This document shows positions 5,302 through 12,501 of a stretch of 13,762 nt of DNA, in pieces. Position numbers and translations under genes: made by a program. The stretch comes from CAYLLT01 sp964591605 (GTDB lineage Bacteria; Planctomycetota; Phycisphaerae; UBA1845; PWPN01): positions 1 to 13,762 of the forward strand of contig CAZQEN010000204.1 in the NCBI GenBank assembly GCA_964591605.1. Direction: 5' to 3'. Position 1 is the first letter of the stretch, and each line of letters opens with the position of its first letter. The notes below the pieces were generated by a model, which searched no databases, was not told the origin of the DNA, and worked only from the letters and a program-made list of their open reading frames with translations.

Positions 5302-7185
5302 TTACAGCTCCGATTCCGGACGACCCACCGGTTCGAGCGGGCCGACCAGGTCTTCCACGCTCGGTCCTTCCCATTCCATCGTCGCGTTCAGCGCGTTCTT
5401 CTCGCACAACCGGTACAGCACGTCCAGTACGACGGCGTAATCCAGCCCCAGTCCTTCCAGACGGCCGTTCGCACCCATTCGCAGATTGTTGCCCATGAAA
5501 CGCACGACCACCGCCGCCGACAACGGCACCTGGAACGGCCCGACGTTCCGGCCGCCCACGTCCTTGCGCAGCAGGGTAACCGTCCGGGCCGACGCATCCG
5601 CGCTCAGCGTCACCGGCTGGCCCGCCTGGGCATAGAGCAGCGGCGGGCGGAACAGCATGCGATCCCCCCCGATCAGGGCGATCAGCCGGCTTTCGCTGCG
5701 CCGGGCGTAAATCAGCGGTGGGCCCTCGGACGGCACAACCTCAAGCATGAAGTTCGGCGGTAACTCACCGACCACCGCCCGCGAAATCGCCCCGGGATCC
5801 ACCTTGCGCAGCGCCTCGTACGCCCGAAGGCGAATCCGGTTGTCCGAATCGGAAAGCTGCTCATACAGCACCCCGGCCGCTCGCACCGTGTTCTTGCAGT
5901 ATCCCAGCTCGCGGATGGCCGCCAGACGGTAGGGACTCTTCGGGTCGCCTGCATGACGGGCGACGACATCGACGGCCAGGTCATCCCCCAGCCTCATGCC
6001 GGTCCGGGCGGCGTAAAAGTTCACCTGCCGACGCGGATCGGTGTAGAGCGGTTGGAGGACCGGTATCACCGAGAGCCCCATCCCTTCGAGCGAGAGGGCC
6101 ACGTCTTCGAGCGGCGCGTCGGGCCGGCCGATTTCACCGATCAGAGCCTTCGTCCGCGCTTCCCGCTGGATCGGTGAACTGGCCAGCGGCAGATGCATCA
6201 CCAGCTCCAGGAATCTCTGCCGTTCGTGGGCGTATTCCGGCGGAATCTGAAGCTCGACGTTGCTCGGACTGACCGCCTTGGCGATCTTCTCATCCCTCGT
6301 GAATCGGCGGTTGATCGTGTCTTCGATCGCCTTCACCGTGGCATACGACTCGATGATCGAGATGAGACTGAGCCGCCGGTCGATCTTGTTGATGCCGCCA
6401 CCGATGATGGTGCCCTCCCGGAGATTGGCCGAACTGGGGCGGGTGGTCGCCCCGGACGGCGATCCTCCGGACGACACGAAGGGGTTGGTGAAGATCGGTC
6501 CGCCCGCACGCCCATGGATCCGGCCTTCCTGGCCCATGCCGGGCGAGGTCTCCTGGAAGATGCGAAGATCGCAGGGGACCAGCGTTCCGCCCACCAGCGA
6601 CTGGGTGTCCGGATCATCCGCGCGGACGATCACGTCGAAGTGCTGGTCCTTGCGGGCGCCCGCCGGGATGTCGGCGGTCACCTCAACCACGGCCGTATCC
6701 AGGCTCTCCAGCTGCCGCTCCGGCGAGGGCAGGTTGCGTGCCGCCTGCGGGTTGGCCAGCCGGTACCGACGCAGCTCCGTGAGCACTTCCTCCCGGACGC
6801 TCGGGCGCACGTTGCGGCTGCCCTTGTCCCCCAGGCCGATGACCAGCCCGTAACCGCGGACGCGCATCATGCGCGTGCCCTGCAGATACGCCACTGAGCC
6901 CACTGTGCCTTCCGTGGCGACCGAAGGCCGCGCCCGCGTGACTTCCGGGCTCATCGTGCCGGCCGGCCGGGTTGTCGCCGCCTTCTCGCGATTCCAGTCC
7001 CACTTCCAGTCTGATTCGCTGCAGCCGGCGAGGCCCAGCAGCGCCACCGCGGTCAAAATGCCGCCGCCCCGCCGCCAGGCAGCGCATCCAGGCCGCAGAG
7101 CGTTATCGTCACGAAGCGGGCTGCATCGCGTGGGATGACCGGCCTTCAGACTCCACGTCGAACCGATGCGGGCGTGAGTCGACAC
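5302..7185 (-). CDS. Lipoprotein with FlgI (P-ring)-like domain plus HEAT-like repeats
   Basis: Predicted exported lipoprotein of 627 residues. A Trp-Arg-Arg stretch, a hydrophobic run and the lipobox LAGC (52-55) come first. A Trp/Asp-rich and Pro/Thr linker follows. The segment at about 91-335 resembles flagellar P-ring protein FlgI: VRGYGLVIGLGDKGSRN (109-125), VVEVTADIPAGARKDQHFDV (166-185), DTQSLVGGTLV (193-203) and a later RLSLISIIESYATVKAIEDTINRRF-like segment (about 271-295). Residues about 353-463 look like three HEAT-type helical repeats. The C-terminal 478-600 region is beta-rich and unassigned. True FlgI is about 340-370 residues, has a Sec signal without a lipobox and sits beside other flagellar genes; none is visible here. 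The start is GTG 7185, with AGGAG 9 bases upstream. ATG 7194 and TTG 7221 are in-frame alternatives. The unusually long n-region leaves the start uncertain. Its function is unknown. Confidence 0.75.
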   Translation of the reverse strand: MSTHARIGSTWSLKAGHPTRCSPLRDDNALRPGCAAWRRGGGILTAVALLGLAGCSESDWKWDWNREKAATTRPAGTMSPEVTRARPSVATEGTVGSVAYLQGTRMMRVRGYGLVIGLGDKGSRNVRPSVREEVLTELRRYRLANPQAARNLPSPERQLESLDTAVVEVTADIPAGARKDQHFDVIVRADDPDTQSLVGGTLVPCDLRIFQETSPGMGQEGRIHGRAGGPIFTNPFVSSGGSPSGATTRPSSANLREGTIIGGGINKIDRRLSLISIIESYATVKAIEDTINRRFTRDEKIAKAVSPSNVELQIPPEYAHERQRFLELVMHLPLASSPIQREARTKALIGEIGRPDAPLEDVALSLEGMGLSVIPVLQPLYTDPRRQVNFYAARTGMRLGDDLAVDVVARHAGDPKSPYRLAAIRELGYCKNTVRAAGVLYEQLSDSDNRIRLRAYEALRKVDPGAISRAVVGELPPNFMLEVVPSEGPPLIYARRSESRLIALIGGDRMLFRPPLLYAQAGQPVTLSADASARTVTLLRKDVGGRNVGPFQVPLSAAVVVRFMGNNLRMGANGRLEGLGLDYAVVLDVLYRLCEKNALNATMEWEGPSVEDLVGPLEPVGRPESEL

Positions 7186-7194
7186 GGTGCACAT

Positions 7195-7199
7195 CTCCT
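7195..7199 (-). promoter_or_regulatory. Shine-Dalgarno deciding the FlgI-like start
   Basis: AGGAG on the minus strand lies 9 bases before GTG 7185. It abuts the in-frame ATG at 7194 with no spacer, so it favours the GTG. Confidence 0.5.
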
Positions 7200-7303
7200 G
7201 GGCGGGGGTCGGAGCGATCAAACGGGGGACGGCTCGGCTGATTCCGGCTTGGCCGCAGTCTCGGGGAACCCAAAGGCCCCCGACTCATCCGTGGACGGGC
7301 CGT

Positions 7304-7333
7304 ACGATACCGCATCAGGCGCCACACCGTCAA
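7304..7333 (-). promoter_or_regulatory. Candidate promoter for the FlgI-like gene
   Basis: On the minus strand TTGACG (7328-7333), an 18-base spacer and TATCGT (7304-7309) would start transcription near 7297, about 110 bases before GTG 7185. The -10 match is four of six. Confidence 0.35.
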
Positions 7334-7357
7334 TCGACCCCGTCAGTCCGCGTTCTG

Positions 7358-7387
7358 TTGCCCCATGATGACCGGGACTGTTAACAT
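7358..7387 (+). promoter_or_regulatory. Weak candidate promoter for the 7433 gene
   Basis: TTGCCC (7358-7363), an 18-base spacer and TAACAT (7382-7387) lie about 45 bases before the 7433 ATG. Both boxes are partial matches in the 210-base spacer shared with the divergent FlgI-like gene. Confidence 0.25.
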
Positions 7388-7432
7388 CCCCGTCGAGTCG
7401 TGGCTTTCCTGCAGGAATTGAGGAACCTTCCC

Positions 7433-8965
7433 ATGCGAAATCGACATTTTGGGCCCACCCTGCTCCTGATTGGGCTGATTCCCGGAATCGGAACCGAATC
7501 GCGCGGTGCGACCGCCGAAAGCCAGGCCGTTCCCGTCGCCCAGGGCGTTCCTCAGCTCTTTATCGATGACGTCCTGATCGAGTCGCAGTCGGGTCTCAAG
7601 CGGACGCTGCATCAGCCCGTCAAGGACAAGGGGGGCAACGAGCCGCTCATTCCCGGCAATCCCGGCGATACCCTCATGGGATACGGCACCATCGTCTACG
7701 ACACGCGGCAGAAACAGTACGCCATGTACCTGCGCCAGTTCGAGGTGGACCGCTTCCGCCGCGCCACCTCGAAGGACGGACTCACCTGGGATCAGACCAC
7801 GCAGGATGAGCTGGAATCGGTCGAGTTCGACTTGAACCTCCCGGTCCCGCCCGAGTTCCGCAAGCGGTTCGGGACGGACATGTTCTCCTGCTATTACGAC
7901 GCCAAAGATGAGGAGTACCCGTACAAGGGCTGGCTGTGGCTGGCGAACTGCGGGCCCGCCCTGGAGGGCATTCATTACTATCACTCGCGCGACGGCCTCA
8001 AATGGGAGCGGGTCCGGCAGGTGATCGACGGTTTCGCCGAACCGGGCGATCCGACCTGCGTGAAGCTCGAACTGCCCGACCGGACGCTCTACGGCGTCGG
8101 CGACGTCACGCTCTTCTCCTACGACTCCCTTGAAAATCGCTTCCTGGGGATCTTCAAGTTCTTCGACCCGCGCCGGGACATCCCGAACTCGTCGCGGTCG
8201 CGTACGTACCTGTTCCTCGATCGCATCGACCAGCCGGTGGACACTTCCCGGCTGCGCGAGATCGCGCTGCTCCCTGCGCGGGCCAACCGCAGCGGCGACG
8301 CCGAGTTCGACGAATACTACGCGTCATCCGCCTGGCGATACGGCTCCCTCTGGCTCGGCGGCCTCAAGATCTTTCACAGCCAGGGAGATTATGCCCACTC
8401 CGCGGCCGGCTGTGCCTTCATGAAACTCGTGGTGAGCCGCGACGGGCTCAACTGGACGAAAGTGCCGTTCAACAACGACAGCGGCGTTCCCGAGGTCTTC
8501 ATCCCGAACGGCAAAGAGGGCGGCAACAACGGGCGCAACGACGGCGGCTACATCAGCGAGTTCAGCCAGGGCCCGCTGCGGATCGGTGATGAGCTGATCT
8601 ATTACTACGCCTGCTCGTCATTCGGAAAGAACCAGGACCCGAAAGTGCGCATCCGGGGCGGCGGCGTCTTCCGCGCCCGCCTGCGCGTGGACGGCTTCGT
8701 GTCCGTCGACGGCGGAACCCTCACCACCCGTCCGCTGGCCCCCGGCGGATCGGAGCTGAGCGTCAACGGCATCGGCCCCATTCGCATCGAGGCACTCGCC
8801 CCCGATGGAAAGGTGGTGGGCTCGGCGGACGTGAGCGGCGATTCGCTGCGGCACGCGGTTCGGCTGGCCGGCCGCTCGCTCGGCCAGGCCGCGGGCGGCA
8901 AAGACGTCCGGCTGCGATTCACGGTCAACCCGCCCGGCCGGCTGTACTCGTTCACCGTGCGCTGA
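7433..8965 (+). CDS. Secreted glycoside-hydrolase-like beta-propeller protein
   Basis: Predicted exported protein of 510 residues from a large family common in planctomycetes and usually left as hypothetical. A Sec-type signal (MRNRH, then a hydrophobic LLLIGLIPGIG run) ends near residue 25. The mature part opens with LFIDDVLIES (42-51) and LKRTLHQPVKD (55-65), which I associate with this family. Repeated short beta blades with Tyr/Trp and S(R/K)DGL.W motifs follow (SKDGLTWD 113-120; SRDGLKWERV and SRDGLNWTKV later), as in GH32/GH43-type five-bladed propellers. The C-terminal approximately 80 residues form a beta-sandwich-like segment ending LRFTVNPPGRLYSFTVR. The ATG at 7433 is chosen for the signal peptide and the GAGGAA 10-15 bases upstream; the frame extends back to GTG 7400. 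It may act on plant or algal glycans. Catalytic residues are not assigned and the substrate is unknown. Confidence 0.78.
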   Translation: MRNRHFGPTLLLIGLIPGIGTESRGATAESQAVPVAQGVPQLFIDDVLIESQSGLKRTLHQPVKDKGGNEPLIPGNPGDTLMGYGTIVYDTRQKQYAMYLRQFEVDRFRRATSKDGLTWDQTTQDELESVEFDLNLPVPPEFRKRFGTDMFSCYYDAKDEEYPYKGWLWLANCGPALEGIHYYHSRDGLKWERVRQVIDGFAEPGDPTCVKLELPDRTLYGVGDVTLFSYDSLENRFLGIFKFFDPRRDIPNSSRSRTYLFLDRIDQPVDTSRLREIALLPARANRSGDAEFDEYYASSAWRYGSLWLGGLKIFHSQGDYAHSAAGCAFMKLVVSRDGLNWTKVPFNNDSGVPEVFIPNGKEGGNNGRNDGGYISEFSQGPLRIGDELIYYYACSSFGKNQDPKVRIRGGGVFRARLRVDGFVSVDGGTLTTRPLAPGGSELSVNGIGPIRIEALAPDGKVVGSADVSGDSLRHAVRLAGRSLGQAAGGKDVRLRFTVNPPGRLYSFTVR

Positions 8966-8970
8966 TCAGC
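8961..8970. other. Palindrome formed by two abutting convergent stop codons
   Basis: GCTGATCAGC is a perfect 10-bp palindrome. Its centre is TGA (8963-8965, plus gene) directly followed by TCA (8966-8968, the TGA of the minus gene). The two coding regions meet with no intervening base, so any terminator must lie inside the opposite gene. Confidence 0.7.
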
Positions 8971-11137
8971 AGCCCGGAGGCATCGGCAGGTTCGAGCCAG
9001 CCACGCACCTGAAGAACTCGATGAGATCAATGGCGTCGACGTGATCGTCGTTGTCCATGTCGGCGATCAGGCACTCGGGCCGGGTCTCCGGGAGCTGCAC
9101 CGCGGAGATGCACAGTTGCAGCTTCGCGAAATCGCTCTGATCCGAGTCCCCGTCGCCGTCGAGGTCGGCCGAGATCACCGTCAGGGCCGATTCATTCGAG
9201 ATCACGGCCCCGCAGCCGGCCGTCACGACGCACCGGTAAGTGCCGCGCACCGTGCTGTCAATGTTTGAGATCTGCAGCGTCGGCCCGGTCGAACCGGCGT
9301 AATGGGAGTCGTCGGAGAGATTCTGCTGGTCGCGCTGCCACTGGTAGCTGATCGCGCCGTCCCCCAGCGCCGAGACCGTAAAGCTCGCGCTCACGTTTCC
9401 GGTCACCGGATGGATCGTGACCGGCTGCGGCTGCTGCGTGAACTGCGTGACTTCCCTGAGCCACAGTCCAGCGGAATAGGATGTCACCGGTCCGTTGCTG
9501 TCGGTGACGATGCAGCGGTAGCTGGCCTCGTCCGTGCGGTCGGTCCCGCTGATCGTCAGCGTGGGCGTGGCCGCGCCGGAGACGTGCCCGCCGTCGCTCA
9601 GGTCGATGCCGCTGCGCTGCCAGCGGTAGGTGAGCGTTCCACTCCCGCTCGCCGAAACGCTCAGCGTTGTCACCGCGCCGGGGCAGACGTACCGGTTCGT
9701 GGGATGGCTCGAGATCACCGCCCGGTTGCCCGCGCTGACGGCCGTCAGATTGCTGTGCGCGACCCAGCCGGTCGCAGTGCCAAAGTCGCACTTCCACCAG
9801 TAGTATCCCTTCGCATAAATGCCGCGGAGGGAATGATCCAGGATGACCCCCTGGATGTTCGGATTCAGCGTCGTCTGCACCGCATAGTTCGTGCCCGGCC
9901 CCAGCCGCACGTTGCTCGAGCCGCTCGTCCGGACCGTCGCCCCGCTGTTGTAGGTCGTCGCCTGGAGCTTCGGTTGCGGCACCACCATCATCAGGCCGTT
10001 GGCGACCGCACGGTCCGTCCCGTCCGACGGATCGTTCCGGGTGACCCCGTTGACCACCATCGTCGATGATCCGCCGCCGTCCAGGTTCATGCCCCACGTG
10101 GCATCCAGATAGTTCTTACAGAAGTTGCCCAGCTCGGTCATGGTCATCCCCACGCTGACCGCAGACCGCCCGTCACAGACCACGAAGAACACGTAATCGT
10201 CGTTGTACGCGACCGCCGTCCGCGGGTGCCGCACCGCCTGGCCGCCCCAGACCACCCCCTGCCCCAGAAATACTTCCCCGCCGCCGATGGCGGCGAACGT
10301 GCGATCGACGTCGTAGTAACCGTCGAGATAGTTCGTGATGTTGACCGCCTCGCCCACGGCGGCATTCGCCAGCACCGTCGTCGCCCGCGTGCCCGAGGCC
10401 GACAGCACCACGTGGTCGAACGGAATCGGCGTGGAGCCCTGGTTCTGGCGGATCTGCCGGATCTGACCGCGGATCGGATCCGAGGGCGGGACGGGCAGGT
10501 TCGGCCGCGTCAGCTCCACCAGCACCTCGACGCCCGTGCTGCCGGCGGGCGTCGCCGCATCATACTGCGGCGTGTACAGGATGAGTTCGTCCGTCCCCCG
10601 GGCCCGGTTCATGTCCGTGATCGCCTGATTCGCGCCCGTGCCCAGCCAGGTGACGCGGATCAGGGCCGTGCTGGCCTGCGTGATCCGGGCCTGCCGGTCC
10701 ATGCCGTAGAAGAAGTGGTAGGAGGGATCAATCCACCTGGCGTACCACCCCGTGTGGACCTGCCCGTTGGTGGGGACCCCCGTCGATGTATTCCAGAAGT
10801 CGCCGTTGACGGCCACGATGACGTCGTTGCGCTGGCCCCAGTCATGCCCCCAGAAGCTCAGGGCGTCGTCGTAGCGGCTGGCCTGGTTGCGGATCGTCTC
10901 GGTCCCGCCCGAGAGGCGGCCCTGCCCGATGCTGGTGTCGATGATCACCTGCGGATTGTGACGGTCCATCCGGGCCACGAACAGGTTGTTCGGATCGGGC
11001 AGCGTGAATTCCTGGTATTCGATGCCGGTCCCCACCGGAGTCCACGCCCGGACGGCGGGCAGAAACACGACCAGCACGGCGCAGCCCCACGCCAGCGCGG
11101 CGCAGCGACACAGCCGTTGCACACTTCGACGCGACAT
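8966..11137 (-). CDS. Secreted NAGPA/phosphodiester-glycosidase-domain protein with SH3b, two Ig-like and dockerin-like domains
   Basis: Predicted extracellular protein of 723 residues. A signal peptide (arginine-rich start, hydrophobic ALAWGCAVLVVFLPA, cleavage near AVRA 28-31) precedes a phosphodiester glycosidase (NAGPA, formerly DUF2233) domain at about 105-386. That domain has VAVNGDFW (108-115), RTAVAYNDD (306-314), GMNLDGGGSSTMVVNG (349-364) and SDGTDRAVANGLMM (371-384). The family includes the enzyme that uncovers mannose-6-phosphate by removing GlcNAc from a phosphodiester. A bacterial SH3 region follows (about 403-468: NVRLGPGTNY...YYWWKC...GWVA). Two Ig-like domains come next (about 474-560 and 566-654), each with a Y.WQR strand and a Y.RCxVT strand. 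At 658-670 and 693-705 two Asp-rich loops (DLDGDGDSDQSDF, DMDNDDHVDAIDL) look like dockerin/EF-hand Ca sites. GAGGG about 9 bases upstream supports ATG 11137. It may be cotranscribed with the GH43-like gene. Confidence 0.87.
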   Translation of the reverse strand: MSRRSVQRLCRCAALAWGCAVLVVFLPAVRAWTPVGTGIEYQEFTLPDPNNLFVARMDRHNPQVIIDTSIGQGRLSGGTETIRNQASRYDDALSFWGHDWGQRNDVIVAVNGDFWNTSTGVPTNGQVHTGWYARWIDPSYHFFYGMDRQARITQASTALIRVTWLGTGANQAITDMNRARGTDELILYTPQYDAATPAGSTGVEVLVELTRPNLPVPPSDPIRGQIRQIRQNQGSTPIPFDHVVLSASGTRATTVLANAAVGEAVNITNYLDGYYDVDRTFAAIGGGEVFLGQGVVWGGQAVRHPRTAVAYNDDYVFFVVCDGRSAVSVGMTMTELGNFCKNYLDATWGMNLDGGGSSTMVVNGVTRNDPSDGTDRAVANGLMMVVPQPKLQATTYNSGATVRTSGSSNVRLGPGTNYAVQTTLNPNIQGVILDHSLRGIYAKGYYWWKCDFGTATGWVAHSNLTAVSAGNRAVISSHPTNRYVCPGAVTTLSVSASGSGTLTYRWQRSGIDLSDGGHVSGAATPTLTISGTDRTDEASYRCIVTDSNGPVTSYSAGLWLREVTQFTQQPQPVTIHPVTGNVSASFTVSALGDGAISYQWQRDQQNLSDDSHYAGSTGPTLQISNIDSTVRGTYRCVVTAGCGAVISNESALTVISADLDGDGDSDQSDFAKLQLCISAVQLPETRPECLIADMDNDDHVDAIDLIEFFRCVAGSNLPMPPGC

Positions 11138-11258
11138 GAACCATTCCCTCGTCCCCGGGGGCTCCGACGCGCGATGCAGCGCGATCCACCGGGGTCACGC
11201 GGGCTCTCCGCCAGGCCCGCGCCACGGCCGTCGGCGGCCGAGCAGTTCCCAGCCGTCC

Positions 11259-11267
11259 ATTGTAGCA
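11259..11267 (-). promoter_or_regulatory. Extended -10 candidate upstream of the NAGPA gene
   Basis: On the minus strand TGCTACAAT combines a TGN extension with TACAAT (five of six). It lies about 120 bases before ATG 11137. No good -35 box is seen at 16-18 bases. It would allow expression independent of the GH43-like gene. Confidence 0.35.
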
Positions 11268-11273
11268 GCGCGA

Positions 11274-11288
11274 AGGGGCGTCACCCCT
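11274..11288. terminator. Small hairpin over the stop of the GH43-like gene
   Basis: AGGGG (11274-11278) pairs with CCCCT (11284-11288) around a 5-base loop that contains the stop codon (11281-11283). The stem is short and no T-tract follows on the minus strand, so termination is doubtful. Confidence 0.2.
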
Positions 11289-12375
11289 GCCAAGCCGCCA
11301 ATTCTTCCTTGGTTTGGATCGTTTCGGCCACCGGCTCCTTCGCCGACCAGTCGACCTGGGCAAACTTGATGCAGCCCGCCACCATCCCGGCGATCAGCGA
11401 CCGGTTGCCGCGGCTCTTGACGATCTCGACGCACACGCCTTCCTTCCAAAACTGCCGCCCCTCGGCGAAATCGAAGTGATCGATGCGGTCGCTGGGAATG
11501 ATCCATTGCCGGAACGGCGCGGTCCGCAGCGCCACCTTCACCAGCAGGTACCATTTGTCGTTGCGACGGACCAGCCGGGTCGATTCGAGGCTGCCCTGCT
11601 TGTGCCCGCCCGTGAGCTGGGGCTCATAACCGCTCGTCGGGCCCATGATGATCGGACCATGGTCCTCCCACGTTTTGAGATCGCGGCTGGAGCACAATGC
11701 AATGCACGATGCGCCGGTCCTGGTGTTGGCTGTGTAAATCATCCAGATCCGGCCGTCGTATTCCACCAGATCCGGGTCGCGGCAACTCGAAATCCGGTCC
11801 GGGCTCCAGTGGGCCCACGGCCGGTCCTTGCAGGGGGAGATCGGATTGCTCTCCCACCGCCTCCAGTTGAACAGGTCGGTGCTCGAGGCCAGCCCGATGT
11901 CCTGCGAGATGTTCCGCCGGACACCCGTGTAGGCCATCAGGTATTCGTCGCCGCGACGGATGATGCACGGCGCCCACACGTGTCCGTCCTCCCAGGTCCC
12001 CGGCCGCACGAGCATCACCGGGTCGTGCACCTCCCACGTGAAAAAGTCCGGCGTGGAGGCGTGCCCGAAGTAGATCTCGTGGCCGGGGTAGAACGGCGTC
12101 CCTTCCTGAAGCCGTCGCTCGATGTAGAAGAAGTGATAGCGGCCCTCCCGCTCGGCCACCGCGAAGTCGGCCACCTTCCCGCCGATCGGCCGAAAACCGG
12201 TCTTGAGGATGTCGATCTCCGGGTGCCGGTAGTACTCCGCCCGCAGCCGGTACAGGGTCTCCTCAAATTCGATGATGTTAGTCCCGGCGTCGGATTCGGC
12301 GCGGGCGCGGGATAGCGCCCCCGCCGTGGCAAACGCCAGGCCCCAACGCAGACACTGCCGTCGATCGATTCTCAT
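11281..12375 (-). CDS. Tat-type exported GH43/GH32-clan beta-propeller protein
   Basis: Predicted exported five-bladed propeller glycosidase-like protein of 364 residues. The leader MRIDRRQCLRWGLAFATAGA has a twin arginine (5-6) and ends near ARA (24-26), so Tat export is likely. Candidate active-site features of the GH32/43/62/68 group are Asp70 in VADFAV, DGHVWAP (130-136), the RDP motif (199-201) in SSCRDPDLVEYDG, and Glu264 in SLESTRLV followed by the blade KWYLLVK. The S.D...W repeats (SSTDLFNW, SSRDLKTW) are typical blade hairpins. ATG 12375 is chosen because the twin-arginine sits five residues in; ATG 12396 (7 residues longer) is equally possible and suits the promoter at 12421-12449. 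No strong Shine-Dalgarno is seen at either. It is divergent from the Gfo/Idh gene. Substrate and exact GH family are not determinable by eye. Confidence 0.78.
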   Translation of the reverse strand: MRIDRRQCLRWGLAFATAGALSRARAESDAGTNIIEFEETLYRLRAEYYRHPEIDILKTGFRPIGGKVADFAVAEREGRYHFFYIERRLQEGTPFYPGHEIYFGHASTPDFFTWEVHDPVMLVRPGTWEDGHVWAPCIIRRGDEYLMAYTGVRRNISQDIGLASSTDLFNWRRWESNPISPCKDRPWAHWSPDRISSCRDPDLVEYDGRIWMIYTANTRTGASCIALCSSRDLKTWEDHGPIIMGPTSGYEPQLTGGHKQGSLESTRLVRRNDKWYLLVKVALRTAPFRQWIIPSDRIDHFDFAEGRQFWKEGVCVEIVKSRGNRSLIAGMVAGCIKFAQVDWSAKEPVAETIQTKEELAAWQG

Positions 12376-12420
12376 GTCAGGTCGATATCCATTCATGGTA
12401 CTTGCAGCCCTTTCACTTTC

Positions 12421-12449
12421 TGTTTACAAAGCATGTTCTATTATGTCAA
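12421..12449 (-). promoter_or_regulatory. Candidate promoter for the GH43-like gene
   Basis: On the minus strand a consensus TTGACA (12444-12449) is followed by 17 bases and TAAACA (12421-12426). A better-matching TGTAAA (12423-12428) lies at 15 bases. This is the most AT-rich stretch of the right half and lies between two divergent genes. Transcription would begin near 12414, some 18 bases before ATG 12396. Confidence 0.5.
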
Positions 12450-12487
12450 CATTCCGGCGATCACACGATCCAGGCCGACAACGGATG

Positions 12488-12494
12488 AAAGGAG
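12488..12494 (+). promoter_or_regulatory. Shine-Dalgarno for the Gfo/Idh/MocA gene
   Basis: AAAGGAG lies 7 bases before GTG 12502. It is the strongest ribosome-binding site in the window, and it decides the start against the in-frame ATG at 12433. Confidence 0.8.
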
Positions 12495-12501
12495 ACCGAC
12501 A

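Noticed and set aside
9140..9166. Dockerin loops as evidence of a cellulosome
   Set aside because: No cohesin or scaffoldin is in the window, and such tails in planctomycete secreted proteins do not by themselves imply a cellulosome.
10226..11479. A 417-codon plus-strand frame spanning parts of the NAGPA and GH43-like genes
   Set aside because: It crosses two well-supported minus genes and their spacer, with no domain and biased Arg/Ala/Pro composition.
11314..12315. A 333-codon plus-strand frame opposite the GH43-like gene
   Set aside because: It is a shadow frame; the minus strand has the twin-arginine leader and propeller motifs.
12423..12444. TTTACA and TATTAT on the plus strand as a promoter for the Gfo/Idh gene
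   Set aside because: The boxes are only 10 bases apart, too close for a sigma70 promoter; no better plus-strand pair was found.
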